Source: Hyphomonas sp.
GTDB lineage: Bacteria; Pseudomonadota; Alphaproteobacteria; Caulobacterales; Hyphomonadaceae
Assembly (NCBI GenBank): GCA_017792365.1
Contig: CP051229.1
Span: forward strand, 744,001-808,000
Reading direction: 5' to 3'
Length of the DNA stretch: 64,000 nucleotides
Part shown: positions 28,068 to 36,123 of the stretch, one piece after another
Layout: the number at the start of each line of letters is the position of its first letter
Numbering within the stretch: position 1 is the first letter of the stretch
Program-made: the position numbers and the translations under genes
Notes under the pieces: model-generated
Databases searched by the model: none
Seen by the model: the letters and a program-made list of their open reading frames with translations, nothing else
Told to the model about the DNA's origin: nothing

Positions 28068-29111
28068 TCAACTCCTCCTGGTGCGTACAGCTGTCCTGGC
28101 GTCGACCCTGTCGGTCACGACAAGCCGCCACCGATGTCCGATCCGGTCGGCCATTTGCTCTTCCCACGCCGGAAACGAGGTTTTCAACCACTCCGCCGCG
28201 CGTGAAGACAGTTCCAGCTCTAGCTGCGCCCCACGTTCTGACACCCCCAGCGTCTCCAGATATCGCAAACCATCAAGCGCTTCACGCTCTGCGGCTTGGC
28301 AATCAAGCGCTGAGTACAGGTCACGACGCTCCCGGACCCGCGCCGCCTGCAAGACCCCAAAACGCGAAACGCCAAGACAATCGATCCCTTTGAGGCCAAG
28401 CCGCTTCGCTTCCTCAAGAAAAGCCCCGGCCAGTTCACCCGCCTTCGCTTTGCCCGGCGAGCCGATGAAATCGATGAATATCAGGCCCGACAGACCACGA
28501 AGTGAAACCTGCAGCGCCGCCTCCTTGGCTGCTGCCAGATTGATCTCGTGCACCCCGGCTTTCGCACTGCCACGGTCGACATCGATCACTGTACCCGCGC
28601 GAATGGGCTCGACCCATATCCTCCCGCCGCCGGCAAGCGCACACTCTGTCCCCATCGCAGCTTCAATGGCGGCGTCCAGCAATCCCCGCGCATCTGGGCC
28701 GGAGACGGTTTCAACCACCGTAACGCCGCGAACGAATACGTCGCCGTCAGCGGCAGCAACGCGACCTAGCTTCGCTTCACCCGAAATCGTTCCCTCAAGC
28801 GGTTTCAAGACCGCACCCTTGTCTCGCCAGGGCTCAGCCACAACCCGCCCGACAAGATGCCGACCGTTCGACCATTGCCTGCCCTGCCCGCCTCGCAGCA
28901 TGCCTTCACGACCGCCGCCAAGATCGATCCGCCATCCGCCATCAAGTGCAGGCTCGACGAGTCTCACGCGCCATGTCTCCCCGGTTCGCGGAAGCGAGTT
29001 CGTCTCGGACTCTCGCTCGACATCAAGTCTGAAGATCCGGTTCTTGTCGTCGACCAACGCCCGTCGGCGCTCGCCGACAGCTTCGTCGCTGAACAAGCGC
29101 GCCTCAATCAT
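28068..29111 (-). CDS. short ribonuclease E/G-family protein
   Basis: This is a 347-aa protein of the RNase E/G family, far shorter than RNase E and shorter than RNase G. The family core is recognisable in the C-terminal half: DVDRG (canonical DxN), INLAAAKEAALQVSLRGLSG and IFIDFIG (canonical IDFID). Two acidic/amide positions of the catalytic site therefore look altered, and the zinc-link CPxC motif is absent. The ATG at 29111 overlaps the maf stop. The order infA-maf-this gene-yacG is conserved in alphaproteobacteria, so it is a real gene. Whether it cleaves RNA is uncertain. Confidence 0.82.
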   Translation of the reverse strand: MIEARLFSDEAVGERRRALVDDKNRIFRLDVERESETNSLPRTGETWRVRLVEPALDGGWRIDLGGGREGMLRGGQGRQWSNGRHLVGRVVAEPWRDKGAVLKPLEGTISGEAKLGRVAAADGDVFVRGVTVVETVSGPDARGLLDAAIEAAMGTECALAGGGRIWVEPIRAGTVIDVDRGSAKAGVHEINLAAAKEAALQVSLRGLSGLIFIDFIGSPGKAKAGELAGAFLEEAKRLGLKGIDCLGVSRFGVLQAARVRERRDLYSALDCQAAEREALDGLRYLETLGVSERGAQLELELSSRAAEWLKTSFPAWEEQMADRIGHRWRLVVTDRVDARTAVRTRRS

Positions 29112-29724
29112 CGCACGGCTTCCATCGGCTCGAGGGCTGGTAGCCCAAACCACCGAGCAGCTGCACCAGCTCGAAGAGCGGCAACCCCACGACCGCCGTG
29201 TAGGACCCCTTCAACCCGGAAACGAAAGCGCCTGCGCGACCCTGGATGGCGTACCCGCCCGCCTTGCCTCGCCATTCTCCAGAAGCGAGGTATCCGTCTA
29301 TCTCATCCTGCGAGAACCGCTTCATTGAGACGCGGCAACTGACCAGCCGGTTCGCGATGCGGCCGTCGGGAGCGACGACCGCAAGTCCGGTCGTCACGTC
29401 ATGGGCGCGGCCAGACAGCAACAGCAGGCAGTCACGCGCCTGCTCTTCGCAGGAGGCCTTCGGCAGAATCCGCCGGCCCACAGAAACAACGGTATCCGCC
29501 GCCACGACATAATCATCGGCATATCGCGCCGCCAGAACACCGGCCTTGCCGAGAGCCAAACGGGCTGCGAGCTGCCCAGCTGCTTCCCCGAGTAATGGAT
29601 CCTCATCGATGTCGGCTGCTTCGATGACATCCGGCTCAAGGCCTGCCTGTCTCATGAGCTCAAGACGGCGCGGGCTCGCACTGCCGAGAATGAGACGACC
29701 CCGCACCAACGCGCGGCTCGTCAC
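29104..29724 (-). CDS. maf: Maf-family nucleoside triphosphate pyrophosphatase
   Basis: This 206-aa house-cleaning pyrophosphatase removes non-canonical or modified NTPs. It has the N-terminal [18 protein letters not shown] motif, the [11 protein letters not shown] motif near residue 75 and the [14 protein letters not shown] motif near residue 155. Its start overlaps the infA stop by four bases and its stop overlaps the RNase E/G-like start. Confidence 0.94.
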   Translation of the reverse strand: MTSRALVRGRLILGSASPRRLELMRQAGLEPDVIEAADIDEDPLLGEAAGQLAARLALGKAGVLAARYADDYVVAADTVVSVGRRILPKASCEEQARDCLLLLSGRAHDVTTGLAVVAPDGRIANRLVSCRVSMKRFSQDEIDGYLASGEWRGKAGGYAIQGRAGAFVSGLKGSYTAVVGLPLFELVQLLGGLGYQPSSRWKPCDD

Positions 29725-29939
29725 TTGAAGCGGTAGGTAATCCGACCCTTGGTCAGGTCATAAGGCGTCATCTCGACGAGCACCTTGTCGCCGGTCAGCA
29801 CCCGGATGCGGTTCTTGCGCATCTTCCCAGCAGTATGGGCGATGATTTCGTGATCGGTCGCCAGTTTCACGCGAAACGTGGCGTTAGGCAGCAATTCAAC
29901 GATTGTGCCCTCAAACTCGATCAGCTCTTCTTTCGCCAT
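29721..29939 (-). CDS. infA: translation initiation factor IF-1
   Basis: This is a 72-aa single OB-fold protein that binds the 30S A site during initiation. The sequence is near-invariant for the family, with [18 protein letters not shown] and the C-terminal [12 protein letters not shown]. It probably begins the infA-maf-RNase-yacG operon; a GAGGAG-type ribosome site lies just upstream of the ATG. Confidence 0.98.
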   Translation of the reverse strand: MAKEELIEFEGTIVELLPNATFRVKLATDHEIIAHTAGKMRKNRIRVLTGDKVLVEMTPYDLTKGRITYRFK

Positions 29940-30013
29940 GCACTCCTCATGGGGGGTCTAAAAATCCGCGCTTCTATATAGGCATTCCGCAGAGTTCGTC
30001 GACTGCTGATAGC

Positions 30014-30487
30014 TCAATTTCGCATGTGAAGCGCGCAAACCAGCGTAAACAGCCGTCGCGCAGTATCAAAATCCGTCTCGACCTTGCCAGACAGCCGTTC
30101 GATCAGGACCTCGGACCCCTCATTGTGCAGGCCCCTGCGACCCATATCGATCGCCTCGATCTGCGCCGGCGTCGAACTTCTGATCGCATCATAATAGCTG
30201 TCGCAGATCAGGAAGTAGTCCTTGATCAGGCGCCGCAGCGGCGTCAGGGACAACAATATTTGCCTCACCTGTTCGCCAGCCTCGTTCGACACGTCGAAGA
30301 CCAATCGATTGTCGATCAGCGAAAGCTTCAGCTGGTAGGGGCCGTCCGCCGCATCGACGACCTTGAAGCGGTTGCCCTCCAGGAGGTCAAACACTGCGAT
30401 CTTGCGTTCGTGCTCAGCCTCAGCGCTAACCGGAGCAAGGCTGGCCTCATCGATCTCGATCGTGAGCAGGCGATTGTCAGCGCTCAT
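30014..30487 (-). CDS. UPF0262 family protein
   Basis: This 157-aa protein belongs to the alphaproteobacterial UPF0262 family, function unknown. Recognisable segments are [15 protein letters not shown] near residue 30 and [21 protein letters not shown] near residue 85. It has no signal or membrane segment, so it is cytosolic. Its start overlaps the hisD stop by four bases, the usual hisD neighbour arrangement in this group. Confidence 0.9.
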   Translation of the reverse strand: MSADNRLLTIEIDEASLAPVSAEAEHERKIAVFDLLEGNRFKVVDAADGPYQLKLSLIDNRLVFDVSNEAGEQVRQILLSLTPLRRLIKDYFLICDSYYDAIRSSTPAQIEAIDMGRRGLHNEGSEVLIERLSGKVETDFDTARRLFTLVCALHMRN

Positions 30488-31782
30488 AAAGCCCCACGCC
30501 TCACGCTCACGGACAGCGCGTGCGCCGGCAGCCCCTCACAATTGGCCAGCGTCTCGGCGGATGCGGCAATTCCCTCGAACCCGGTCCGCGATATCTCCTG
30601 GATCGATATCCGTTTCATGAAATCCGCAGTCGACAACCCCGACATGAAGCGGGCTGCACCCGATGTCGGCAACACATGGTTGGATCCGGTCAGATAGTCA
30701 CCGAGCGCTTCGCAAGCCCATGGCCCGACAAATATCGCTCCAGCATGCTTGATCCGGGTCGCCATCTCCGCGCCCTCTGATATCGCCAACTCCACATGCT
30801 CCGGCGCGATCAAGTCTACAATGTCCGGTACGTCCACCCTCTCGCACAGGACGATCGCGCCGTTGGTTTCCAGGGACTCCGCTGCGGCCGATCCCTCGCC
30901 AAGACCGGGCAGTAGCCGTGCGATCTCTTCTTCCACCCGATCCGCAAACGCCTCCGAATCTGTGACCAGAATGGACTGCGCCATTGGGTCATGCTCAGCC
31001 TGTGACAACAGGTCGGCGGCGGTCCAGTCAGCCTGGTTTTCATCACCCGCCACGACGGTTAGCTCAGAGGGACCAGCGATCGAGTCGATCCCAACCAGGC
31101 CGAAGACTATACGCTTGGCTGCGGCTACATAAGCATTGCCGGGACCGACGATCTTCACGACCGGTTTCAACGGCCCGGCGCCGAACGCAAGCGCGCCGAC
31201 CGCCTGCGCTCCGCCAATCGGATAAAACTCGTCCACTCCAGCTCTGACCGCAGCATAGGCCACAGCCGGACTGATCTTTCCCTTGTGTGGAGGTGACGTC
31301 ATGACGACGCGGCAGACGCCAGCCTCTTTGGCTGGGATCACGTTCATCAACACGGTGCTCGGGTAACTCGCTCGTCCGCCAGGCACGTAAACGCCAACGG
31401 TATCCACTGGCGTCCAGCGCCAGCTGAGGGAGACGTCACCACTTTGACGAGCAGCGCCGTCAGCAGGCCGGTTCTGTTGGTGATAAGCCGTGATACGTTC
31501 CGCGGCATGATCGATCGCCGAACGGACATCCGAGGGGCACTCGCCAGCCAGTTCCTGCAGATCGTAAGCGTCTGAACCCAGCGTATCTGGGCTGATGCTC
31601 ACCCCATCGAACTTCTCGGTGAGCTCTGCGACCGCATTTCCTCCACGGCGCCGCACAGCATCAAGGATCTGAGCGACCACCTCATCAACCGAAGGTTGTG
31701 CGCCTTGGCGCCTTTGCTCAAGAAAGGTCCGGAATGCCTCGTGAAACTTGCTGTCGGAGTGCTGAAATCGCTTCAAACGCAT
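30484..31782 (-). CDS. hisD: histidinol dehydrogenase
   Basis: This enzyme catalyses the last two oxidation steps of histidine synthesis with NAD+ and zinc. The 432-aa length is normal. Family segments include [42 protein letters not shown] and the C-terminal [13 protein letters not shown]. No other his genes are nearby, but hisD next to murA and a UPF0262 gene is common in alphaproteobacteria. The 149 bases upstream, before the murA stop, hold no gene. Confidence 0.97.
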   Translation of the reverse strand: MRLKRFQHSDSKFHEAFRTFLEQRRQGAQPSVDEVVAQILDAVRRRGGNAVAELTEKFDGVSISPDTLGSDAYDLQELAGECPSDVRSAIDHAAERITAYHQQNRPADGAARQSGDVSLSWRWTPVDTVGVYVPGGRASYPSTVLMNVIPAKEAGVCRVVMTSPPHKGKISPAVAYAAVRAGVDEFYPIGGAQAVGALAFGAGPLKPVVKIVGPGNAYVAAAKRIVFGLVGIDSIAGPSELTVVAGDENQADWTAADLLSQAEHDPMAQSILVTDSEAFADRVEEEIARLLPGLGEGSAAAESLETNGAIVLCERVDVPDIVDLIAPEHVELAISEGAEMATRIKHAGAIFVGPWACEALGDYLTGSNHVLPTSGAARFMSGLSTADFMKRISIQEISRTGFEGIAASAETLANCEGLPAHALSVSVRRGAL

Positions 31783-31931
31783 AACTTCTGCCGGCGCGTG
31801 CTAGTCGATGAGTATCGCCCCAATATAGGCATGGTTCGCTGCATTGCAGCACAATCTGCAGCCGATACCATGTCAGCCTTCCTACGGCGACTTCAATTCT
31901 GCGTTCCGACGCGGCCAAGGCCCGCAAATTC

Positions 31932-33203
31932 CTAGTCGGAATCTGCAGACCTTTCGATTTGCGCACCGCAGGCGTTCAGCTTGGCCTCAAGATTCTCGAA
32001 ACCCCGATCAAGGTGATAGACGCGATTGATCGTGGTCTGCCCCTCGGCCACCAGCCCTGCGATGACCAGGCTGACAGAAGCGCGAAGGTCGGTCGCCATA
32101 ACCGGCGCACCCTTCAACCGCCCCACGCCATGAACAATCGCCTCTGAGCCCCTGATGGAAATGTTCGCACCGAGGCGGTTGAGTTCGGGCGCATGCAGGA
32201 AACGGTTCTCGAAGATGTTTTCACGGATGGTGCTGACGCCGTCCGCGATCGTCATCAGCGCCATGAACTGCGCCTGAAGGTCTGTCGGGAAGCCAGGGTA
32301 AGGCCTCGTGTCGATATCTACAGGCTTCAAACCTGAGCCGGAACGTGAAACCCGCACTCCGCCCTCAACGCCCTCTACCTTTACCCCTGCATCCCTGAGC
32401 GCCGCAGCCAATGCATCCAGATGGCCCAGGTTTGCGCCTGCAAACGTGACATCTCCCCCTGTCGCCGCAACCGCAATCATGAACGTGCCGGCTTCGATCC
32501 GGTCACCCATCGTCGCGTACTCCCCTCCCCCAAGAGAGCTTACGCCTTCAATCTCGATACAGCTCGTTCCAGCGCCGGTAATCTTTGCGCCGAGCGAATT
32601 CAGGAAGTTGGCGATATCCGCAATCTCCGGCTCACAAGCCGCGTTTTGCAGCCGTGTATGGCCGCGCGCCAGCACAGCTCCCATCATTGCGTGCTCGGTC
32701 GCCCCCACAGACGGGAACGGGAAGGTAATATCGGCGCCATGAAGTCCGCGTAGGGCCGCAGCTTTCACATATCCTTCTTCGATCACAATATCCGCGCCCA
32801 TCGCCTCGAACGCCTTGAGGTGTAGGTCCACAGGTCGGGCCCCGATCGCGCACCCGCCAGGCACCGACACCGTAGCGTGTCCTACCCGCGCCAGCAGCGG
32901 CCCGAGAACGTTAAAGGTGGCCCGCATCTTCCGGACCAGGTCATAGGGTGCAATCGTGGAAGTGAGTTCGGCGCTACGCATCCGCAGCGTACTGCTGCTC
33001 GCTGGCCAATACGTCTCGATACCCAGCGAATCGAGCAGCCGCGCCATGAACCGCGTATCAGCCAGATTCGGGAGGTTGTTGAGCACGACCTCCTGGTCGG
33101 TCAGGATTGCCGCAGCCATCAGCTTCAGCGCTGAGTTCTTGGCGCCCGCGATCGGTATCTTCCCGGATAGCGGCCCGGAAGCCTTCAGCGTCAATTTGTC
33201 CAT
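31932..33203 (-). CDS. murA: UDP-N-acetylglucosamine 1-carboxyvinyltransferase
   Basis: This is the first committed enzyme of peptidoglycan synthesis, adding enolpyruvate to UDP-GlcNAc. The 423 aa are full length. The active-site Cys118 is present in VPGGCAIGARPVDLH, so the protein should be the fosfomycin-sensitive type. The N terminus has the KNSALKLMAA motif. A 46-aa gene lies 62 bases upstream on the same strand. Confidence 0.97.
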   Translation of the reverse strand: MDKLTLKASGPLSGKIPIAGAKNSALKLMAAAILTDQEVVLNNLPNLADTRFMARLLDSLGIETYWPASSSTLRMRSAELTSTIAPYDLVRKMRATFNVLGPLLARVGHATVSVPGGCAIGARPVDLHLKAFEAMGADIVIEEGYVKAAALRGLHGADITFPFPSVGATEHAMMGAVLARGHTRLQNAACEPEIADIANFLNSLGAKITGAGTSCIEIEGVSSLGGGEYATMGDRIEAGTFMIAVAATGGDVTFAGANLGHLDALAAALRDAGVKVEGVEGGVRVSRSGSGLKPVDIDTRPYPGFPTDLQAQFMALMTIADGVSTIRENIFENRFLHAPELNRLGANISIRGSEAIVHGVGRLKGAPVMATDLRASVSLVIAGLVAEGQTTINRVYHLDRGFENLEAKLNACGAQIERSADSD

Positions 33204-33265
33204 GAAAACCTTCTGGAACTAACAACCGCAGCATTCGACCCGAACGCGGCGAAAATCTGGGTGGT

Positions 33266-33406
33266 TCAAGTCTTCTTTTCAGGGACTTGGCTAGTTGTGG
33301 CCGCCTTCCGACGCTTCAGATTATCTCGCAACGCCCGCGACAGCCGATCTGCCCGCGCTTCGCTTTCGCGCGCCCTGCCGTTACGCTGTCCTTTGTCTTC
33401 TGGCAT
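33266..33406 (-). CDS. small basic protein upstream of murA
   Basis: This is a 46-aa frame from an ATG at 33406, very rich in Arg, Lys, Ala and Glu, with the core RADRLSRALRDNLKRRKA. Short proteins with an almost identical LSxALRxNLxRRKA core lie beside murA in many alphaproteobacteria, as I recall them; they have no known function. The peptide is likely one helix. No good ribosome site is obvious (GGATTTGGG precedes the ATG). It probably shares the murA transcript. Confidence 0.7.
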   Translation of the reverse strand: MPEDKGQRNGRARESEARADRLSRALRDNLKRRKAATTSQVPEKKT

Positions 33407-33477
33407 CCCAAATCCTGGCAATCAGGCCTTTCCTAAGCCCAACCTATCCGGTATTCCTCGGCGCTCCACTTCGGATC

Positions 33478-33552
33478 GCCGCCGTAGCTCAGTGGTAGAG
33501 CGCGTCATTGGTAATGACGAGGTCGTGAGTTCAATTCTCACCGGCGGCACCA
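33478..33552 (+). tRNA. tRNA-Thr (anticodon GGT)
   Basis: A 75-nt tRNA including encoded CCA. Acceptor stem GCCGCCG/CGGCGGC, D arm with AGCTCAGTGGTAGAGC, and anticodon stem CGTCA/TGACG enclosing TTGGTAA (anticodon GGT). The T arm is GTGAGTTCAATTCTCAC. Confidence 0.96.
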
Positions 33553-33562
33553 GAGGCCATTC

Positions 33563-34213
33563 TCAGACCATCTCCGCTGTCGTCGAACCGAGGCATCGCT
33601 GCCGGATGGCCCACTGGGCGCGGGCGGTATCGAGGTCGAACGCAGTGTCGACATCTAAAAGCTCTGGTTCGGCGACGGATAGCCCAACGCTGCGAAAGCC
33701 AGGGCGGCCAACCAGCGATCCAGCGCCGCTGTCGCCCTTCAGCACCTGCAGCGGCTCAAAACATCTTTGCTGGAATAGCGACGGAGGCCGGGCTGCGTCT
33801 CCGCGCCCGGAGTGAATGATATCCAGCCCCGGATCTGCTTCAGCCGTCGATATCAGCCGTGCGATGGAAGCGGGTTCCACAAAAGGCATGTCGGCCAGAA
33901 CCAGCAGCACATATTCCGGGCGGAACTGCATGGCCACGCGCACGCCGACCGATATCGACACGCCCAGTCCAGACTCGGGGCTTACATTCGGTGCGATGAT
34001 GAAACGCCCGTCAAGTTGGTCCCGCAGGTCGTGACTGCGCGGCGGGCACACCGCGATCCTCGCAGGGAACTCGAGTGCCGCCAATCGCGAAGCCATGTGC
34101 TCGAACAACGGCTTCCCGCCGAGGTCCTGCAACAGCTTGTCCTTGCGCTTGAACCGCCTCGACAGGCCGGACGCAAGTAGGATCGCTACGGTCTTGTCGA
34201 ACACGTCGCTCAT
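33563..34213 (-). CDS. MobA/MocA-like nucleotidyltransferase
   Basis: This is a 216-aa NTP-transferase-fold protein. It shows the N-terminal LLASGLSRRFKRKDKLLQDLGGKPL signature and the metal-binding LVLADMPFV motif near residue 103. Members of this branch attach CMP (or GMP) to molybdopterin; pairing with an XdhC-like gene directly upstream favours a MocA-type cytidylyltransferase serving a molybdenum hydroxylase. No such hydroxylase is encoded in this window. It converges with tRNA-Thr. Confidence 0.85.
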   Translation of the reverse strand: MSDVFDKTVAILLASGLSRRFKRKDKLLQDLGGKPLFEHMASRLAALEFPARIAVCPPRSHDLRDQLDGRFIIAPNVSPESGLGVSISVGVRVAMQFRPEYVLLVLADMPFVEPASIARLISTAEADPGLDIIHSGRGDAARPPSLFQQRCFEPLQVLKGDSGAGSLVGRPGFRSVGLSVAEPELLDVDTAFDLDTARAQWAIRQRCLGSTTAEMV

Positions 34214-34221
34214 TCAGCCGA

Positions 34222-35166
34222 CTACACTGTCCGCGTTGACATGATTTCGGCAAGCGCTGACACAGCCAGAGCACGCGGCGATTGCGCATGAAACAGCCCG
34301 ATCGGCCCATGCAACCGTTCGATACTGTCAGCTGCCACGCCACGTTCCCGCAAAGCAGTGATCCGTTTAGCGCTTGTCTCTCTGGAGCCCAGTGCGCCCA
34401 CATAGAAGGCGTCGCTGGCGAGAACACGCTCCAGCAGCGCGACCTCCCATTCGTGCTCGTGAAACAGACAGACGAATGCAGAGTACTCATCCAACTGGAA
34501 TTCTGGTGATTGAGCGGGCGTCCGCAACGGGATCAGCTGGTCAGCAAACGGACGGCAATACTCCAGCGTGGCGGCCTCCTGGCTCAACACGCAAACCTCG
34601 TAGCCAACCTCGCTGGCCAGCTGACTCAGGGCAACGATCTCCCAACCTCGTCCGGCAAGAACAATCCTTGTGACGGGACGATAGACGCGGCGATAGACCC
34701 CGTCGGCCGGGTCGCCACTCTCACCGGGACCGAACGTGATGGCAGAACCCGATGATCGTGTATCCACGTCCAGGAAGAAAGTACGTCGGCTCCTGCCGAA
34801 CCGAACTGCCTCATCCAGCACTGCCTGATCCGGATGCGCGTCAACAAAGATGTCCAGACTACCGCCGCACGGCAGGCGAACATCAATGAACGGCGACCCT
34901 TCCCCATACCGCAGCACACGATTCTCGGAAGCCTCGAGTGCAGCCTTAGCCTCCTCAGCCAGTGCGGTCTCGAGACATCCGCCTGAGATGCTGCCAACAA
35001 AGGCGCCCGATTCGAGGATAGACAGCTGCGCCCCAAGAGGCCGCGAAAACGGCCCTGCGAGCCCAACGATCGTCGCGAGAGCCACCTGACGTTGCGCCTG
35101 CAGCGCCTGCAGGGCGTGCTCCAATACGTCAAGATCGCTCGCCAAGCCCGGCGCAGAAACACTCAT
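34222..35166 (-). CDS. XdhC/CoxI family protein
   Basis: This is a 314-aa XdhC-like protein; characterised members insert sulfurated molybdenum cofactor into xanthine dehydrogenase-type enzymes. The N-terminal XdhC/CoxI domain has FVGSISGGCLET near residue 58 and LPCGGSLDIFV near residue 105. The C-terminal Rossmann-like domain contains VLAGRGWEIVALSQLA near residue 180 and the VGALGSRETSAKR segment. It is eight bases upstream of the MobA/MocA-like gene and forms an operon with it, divergent from the enoyl-CoA hydratase gene. Confidence 0.88.
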   Translation of the reverse strand: MSVSAPGLASDLDVLEHALQALQAQRQVALATIVGLAGPFSRPLGAQLSILESGAFVGSISGGCLETALAEEAKAALEASENRVLRYGEGSPFIDVRLPCGGSLDIFVDAHPDQAVLDEAVRFGRSRRTFFLDVDTRSSGSAITFGPGESGDPADGVYRRVYRPVTRIVLAGRGWEIVALSQLASEVGYEVCVLSQEAATLEYCRPFADQLIPLRTPAQSPEFQLDEYSAFVCLFHEHEWEVALLERVLASDAFYVGALGSRETSAKRITALRERGVAADSIERLHGPIGLFHAQSPRALAVSALAEIMSTRTV

Positions 35167-35227
35167 ATGGGCGCAACTACCTCTTGTCCCGCCTGCCGGC
35201 CGCCGTATTCACTGATCGTCACGGGTA

Positions 35228-35244
35228 AGCTATCTCCGATAGCT
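35228..35244. promoter_or_regulatory. 17-bp palindrome in the xdhC / enoyl-CoA hydratase divergent promoter region
   Basis: A perfect inverted repeat AGCTATC-TCC-GATAGCT lies between the two divergent starts (35166 and 35310). Its size and symmetry fit a dimeric repressor operator. No regulator gene is adjacent, so the assignment rests on position and symmetry alone. Confidence 0.45.
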
Positions 35245-35309
35245 GGGAAAAGCCAATTAGGATCAACAGCCTCCCCGCGGCCCATGGCTTGGCTGCGCCG
35301 CGGAGGGGC

Positions 35310-36113
35310 ATGCAGTGCGAGAAGAATGTGGCCTTTACCTCGGAGCATATCAAACTCTCCATGGCGGAATCTGTTGCGGAGATCGTCATCGACCGCGCAG
35401 AACGTCGGAATGCCGTAAACCTTGAGATGTGGCGCTCAATCCCCGGCGCTGTCGCCCGCGCAACTGAGAACCCGGCAATACGATCAATCATTCTGCGCGG
35501 CGCAGGCGACAAGGCTTTTGTGGCGGGGGCTGATATCTCGGAGTTCGACGACGTCCGCTGCGATGCCCAGACCAACCACGAGTTCACCCGCGCAGTCGTT
35601 GCCGCAACATATGCGCTCCGTTCCTGCCGCCTGCCAGTCATCGCGCGAATTCAGGGTTTCTGCATTGGCGGCGGCATCGTGCTGGCATGCGCTTGCGACA
35701 TCCGGATTGCCGACGAGTCCGCGACATTTGCCGTGCCGGCAGCGAAGTTGGGCCTGGGCTATGAGTACGAGAACTATGAAGCCTTGATCCGCATCGTCGG
35801 TTATGGAGCGGCTGCCCAGATGGTCCTGACCGCCCAGCCGATCGACGCGCAACGCGCGCTCCAGATTGGCTTGGTGCAGGAAGTCATCTCAACCGAAAAG
35901 CTCGGTGCCCGGGTTCGCGAAATCACCAACCAGATGGCGGCGCTGGCCCCCATGACGCTGGCCGCGACCAAAGCCTCCGCGCTGGCCGCCGCAGACCCCG
36001 CTCTCCGGGCGCAAGCCGCAAGTTCGATCGACGCCTGCTTCGATAGCGATGACTTTGCCGAAGGCCGTCGCGCGTTCAAGGAGCGGCGGCCTCCAGTGTT
36101 TCAGGGAAAGTAG
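35310..36113 (+). CDS. enoyl-CoA hydratase/isomerase family protein
   Basis: This is a 267-aa crotonase-fold protein. The oxyanion-hole segments are AFVAGADISEF near residue 70 and IQGFCIGGGIVLACACDIRIA near residue 112. The usual catalytic glutamates are not certain: the second position lies in ATFAVPAAKLGLGYEYEN. The precise reaction is therefore open. I chose the ATG at 35310 over an in-frame TTG at 35289; a GGAGGGG stretch precedes it closely. It begins an operon with the two acyl-CoA synthetase genes, suggesting catabolism of an aliphatic or aromatic acid. Confidence 0.85.
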   Translation: MQCEKNVAFTSEHIKLSMAESVAEIVIDRAERRNAVNLEMWRSIPGAVARATENPAIRSIILRGAGDKAFVAGADISEFDDVRCDAQTNHEFTRAVVAATYALRSCRLPVIARIQGFCIGGGIVLACACDIRIADESATFAVPAAKLGLGYEYENYEALIRIVGYGAAAQMVLTAQPIDAQRALQIGLVQEVISTEKLGARVREITNQMAALAPMTLAATKASALAAADPALRAQAASSIDACFDSDDFAEGRRAFKERRPPVFQGK

Positions 36114-36123
36114 GATCAATCTC

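Noticed and set aside
27952-29328. 458-codon + strand frame opposite yacG, the RNase E/G-like gene and maf
   Set aside because: It covers three well-supported minus-strand genes and encodes Ser/Arg/Pro-rich low-complexity sequence; a shadow frame.
33261-33815. 184-codon + strand frame across tRNA-Thr
   Set aside because: It runs through the tRNA gene and opposite mocA and the 46-aa gene; not a plausible protein.
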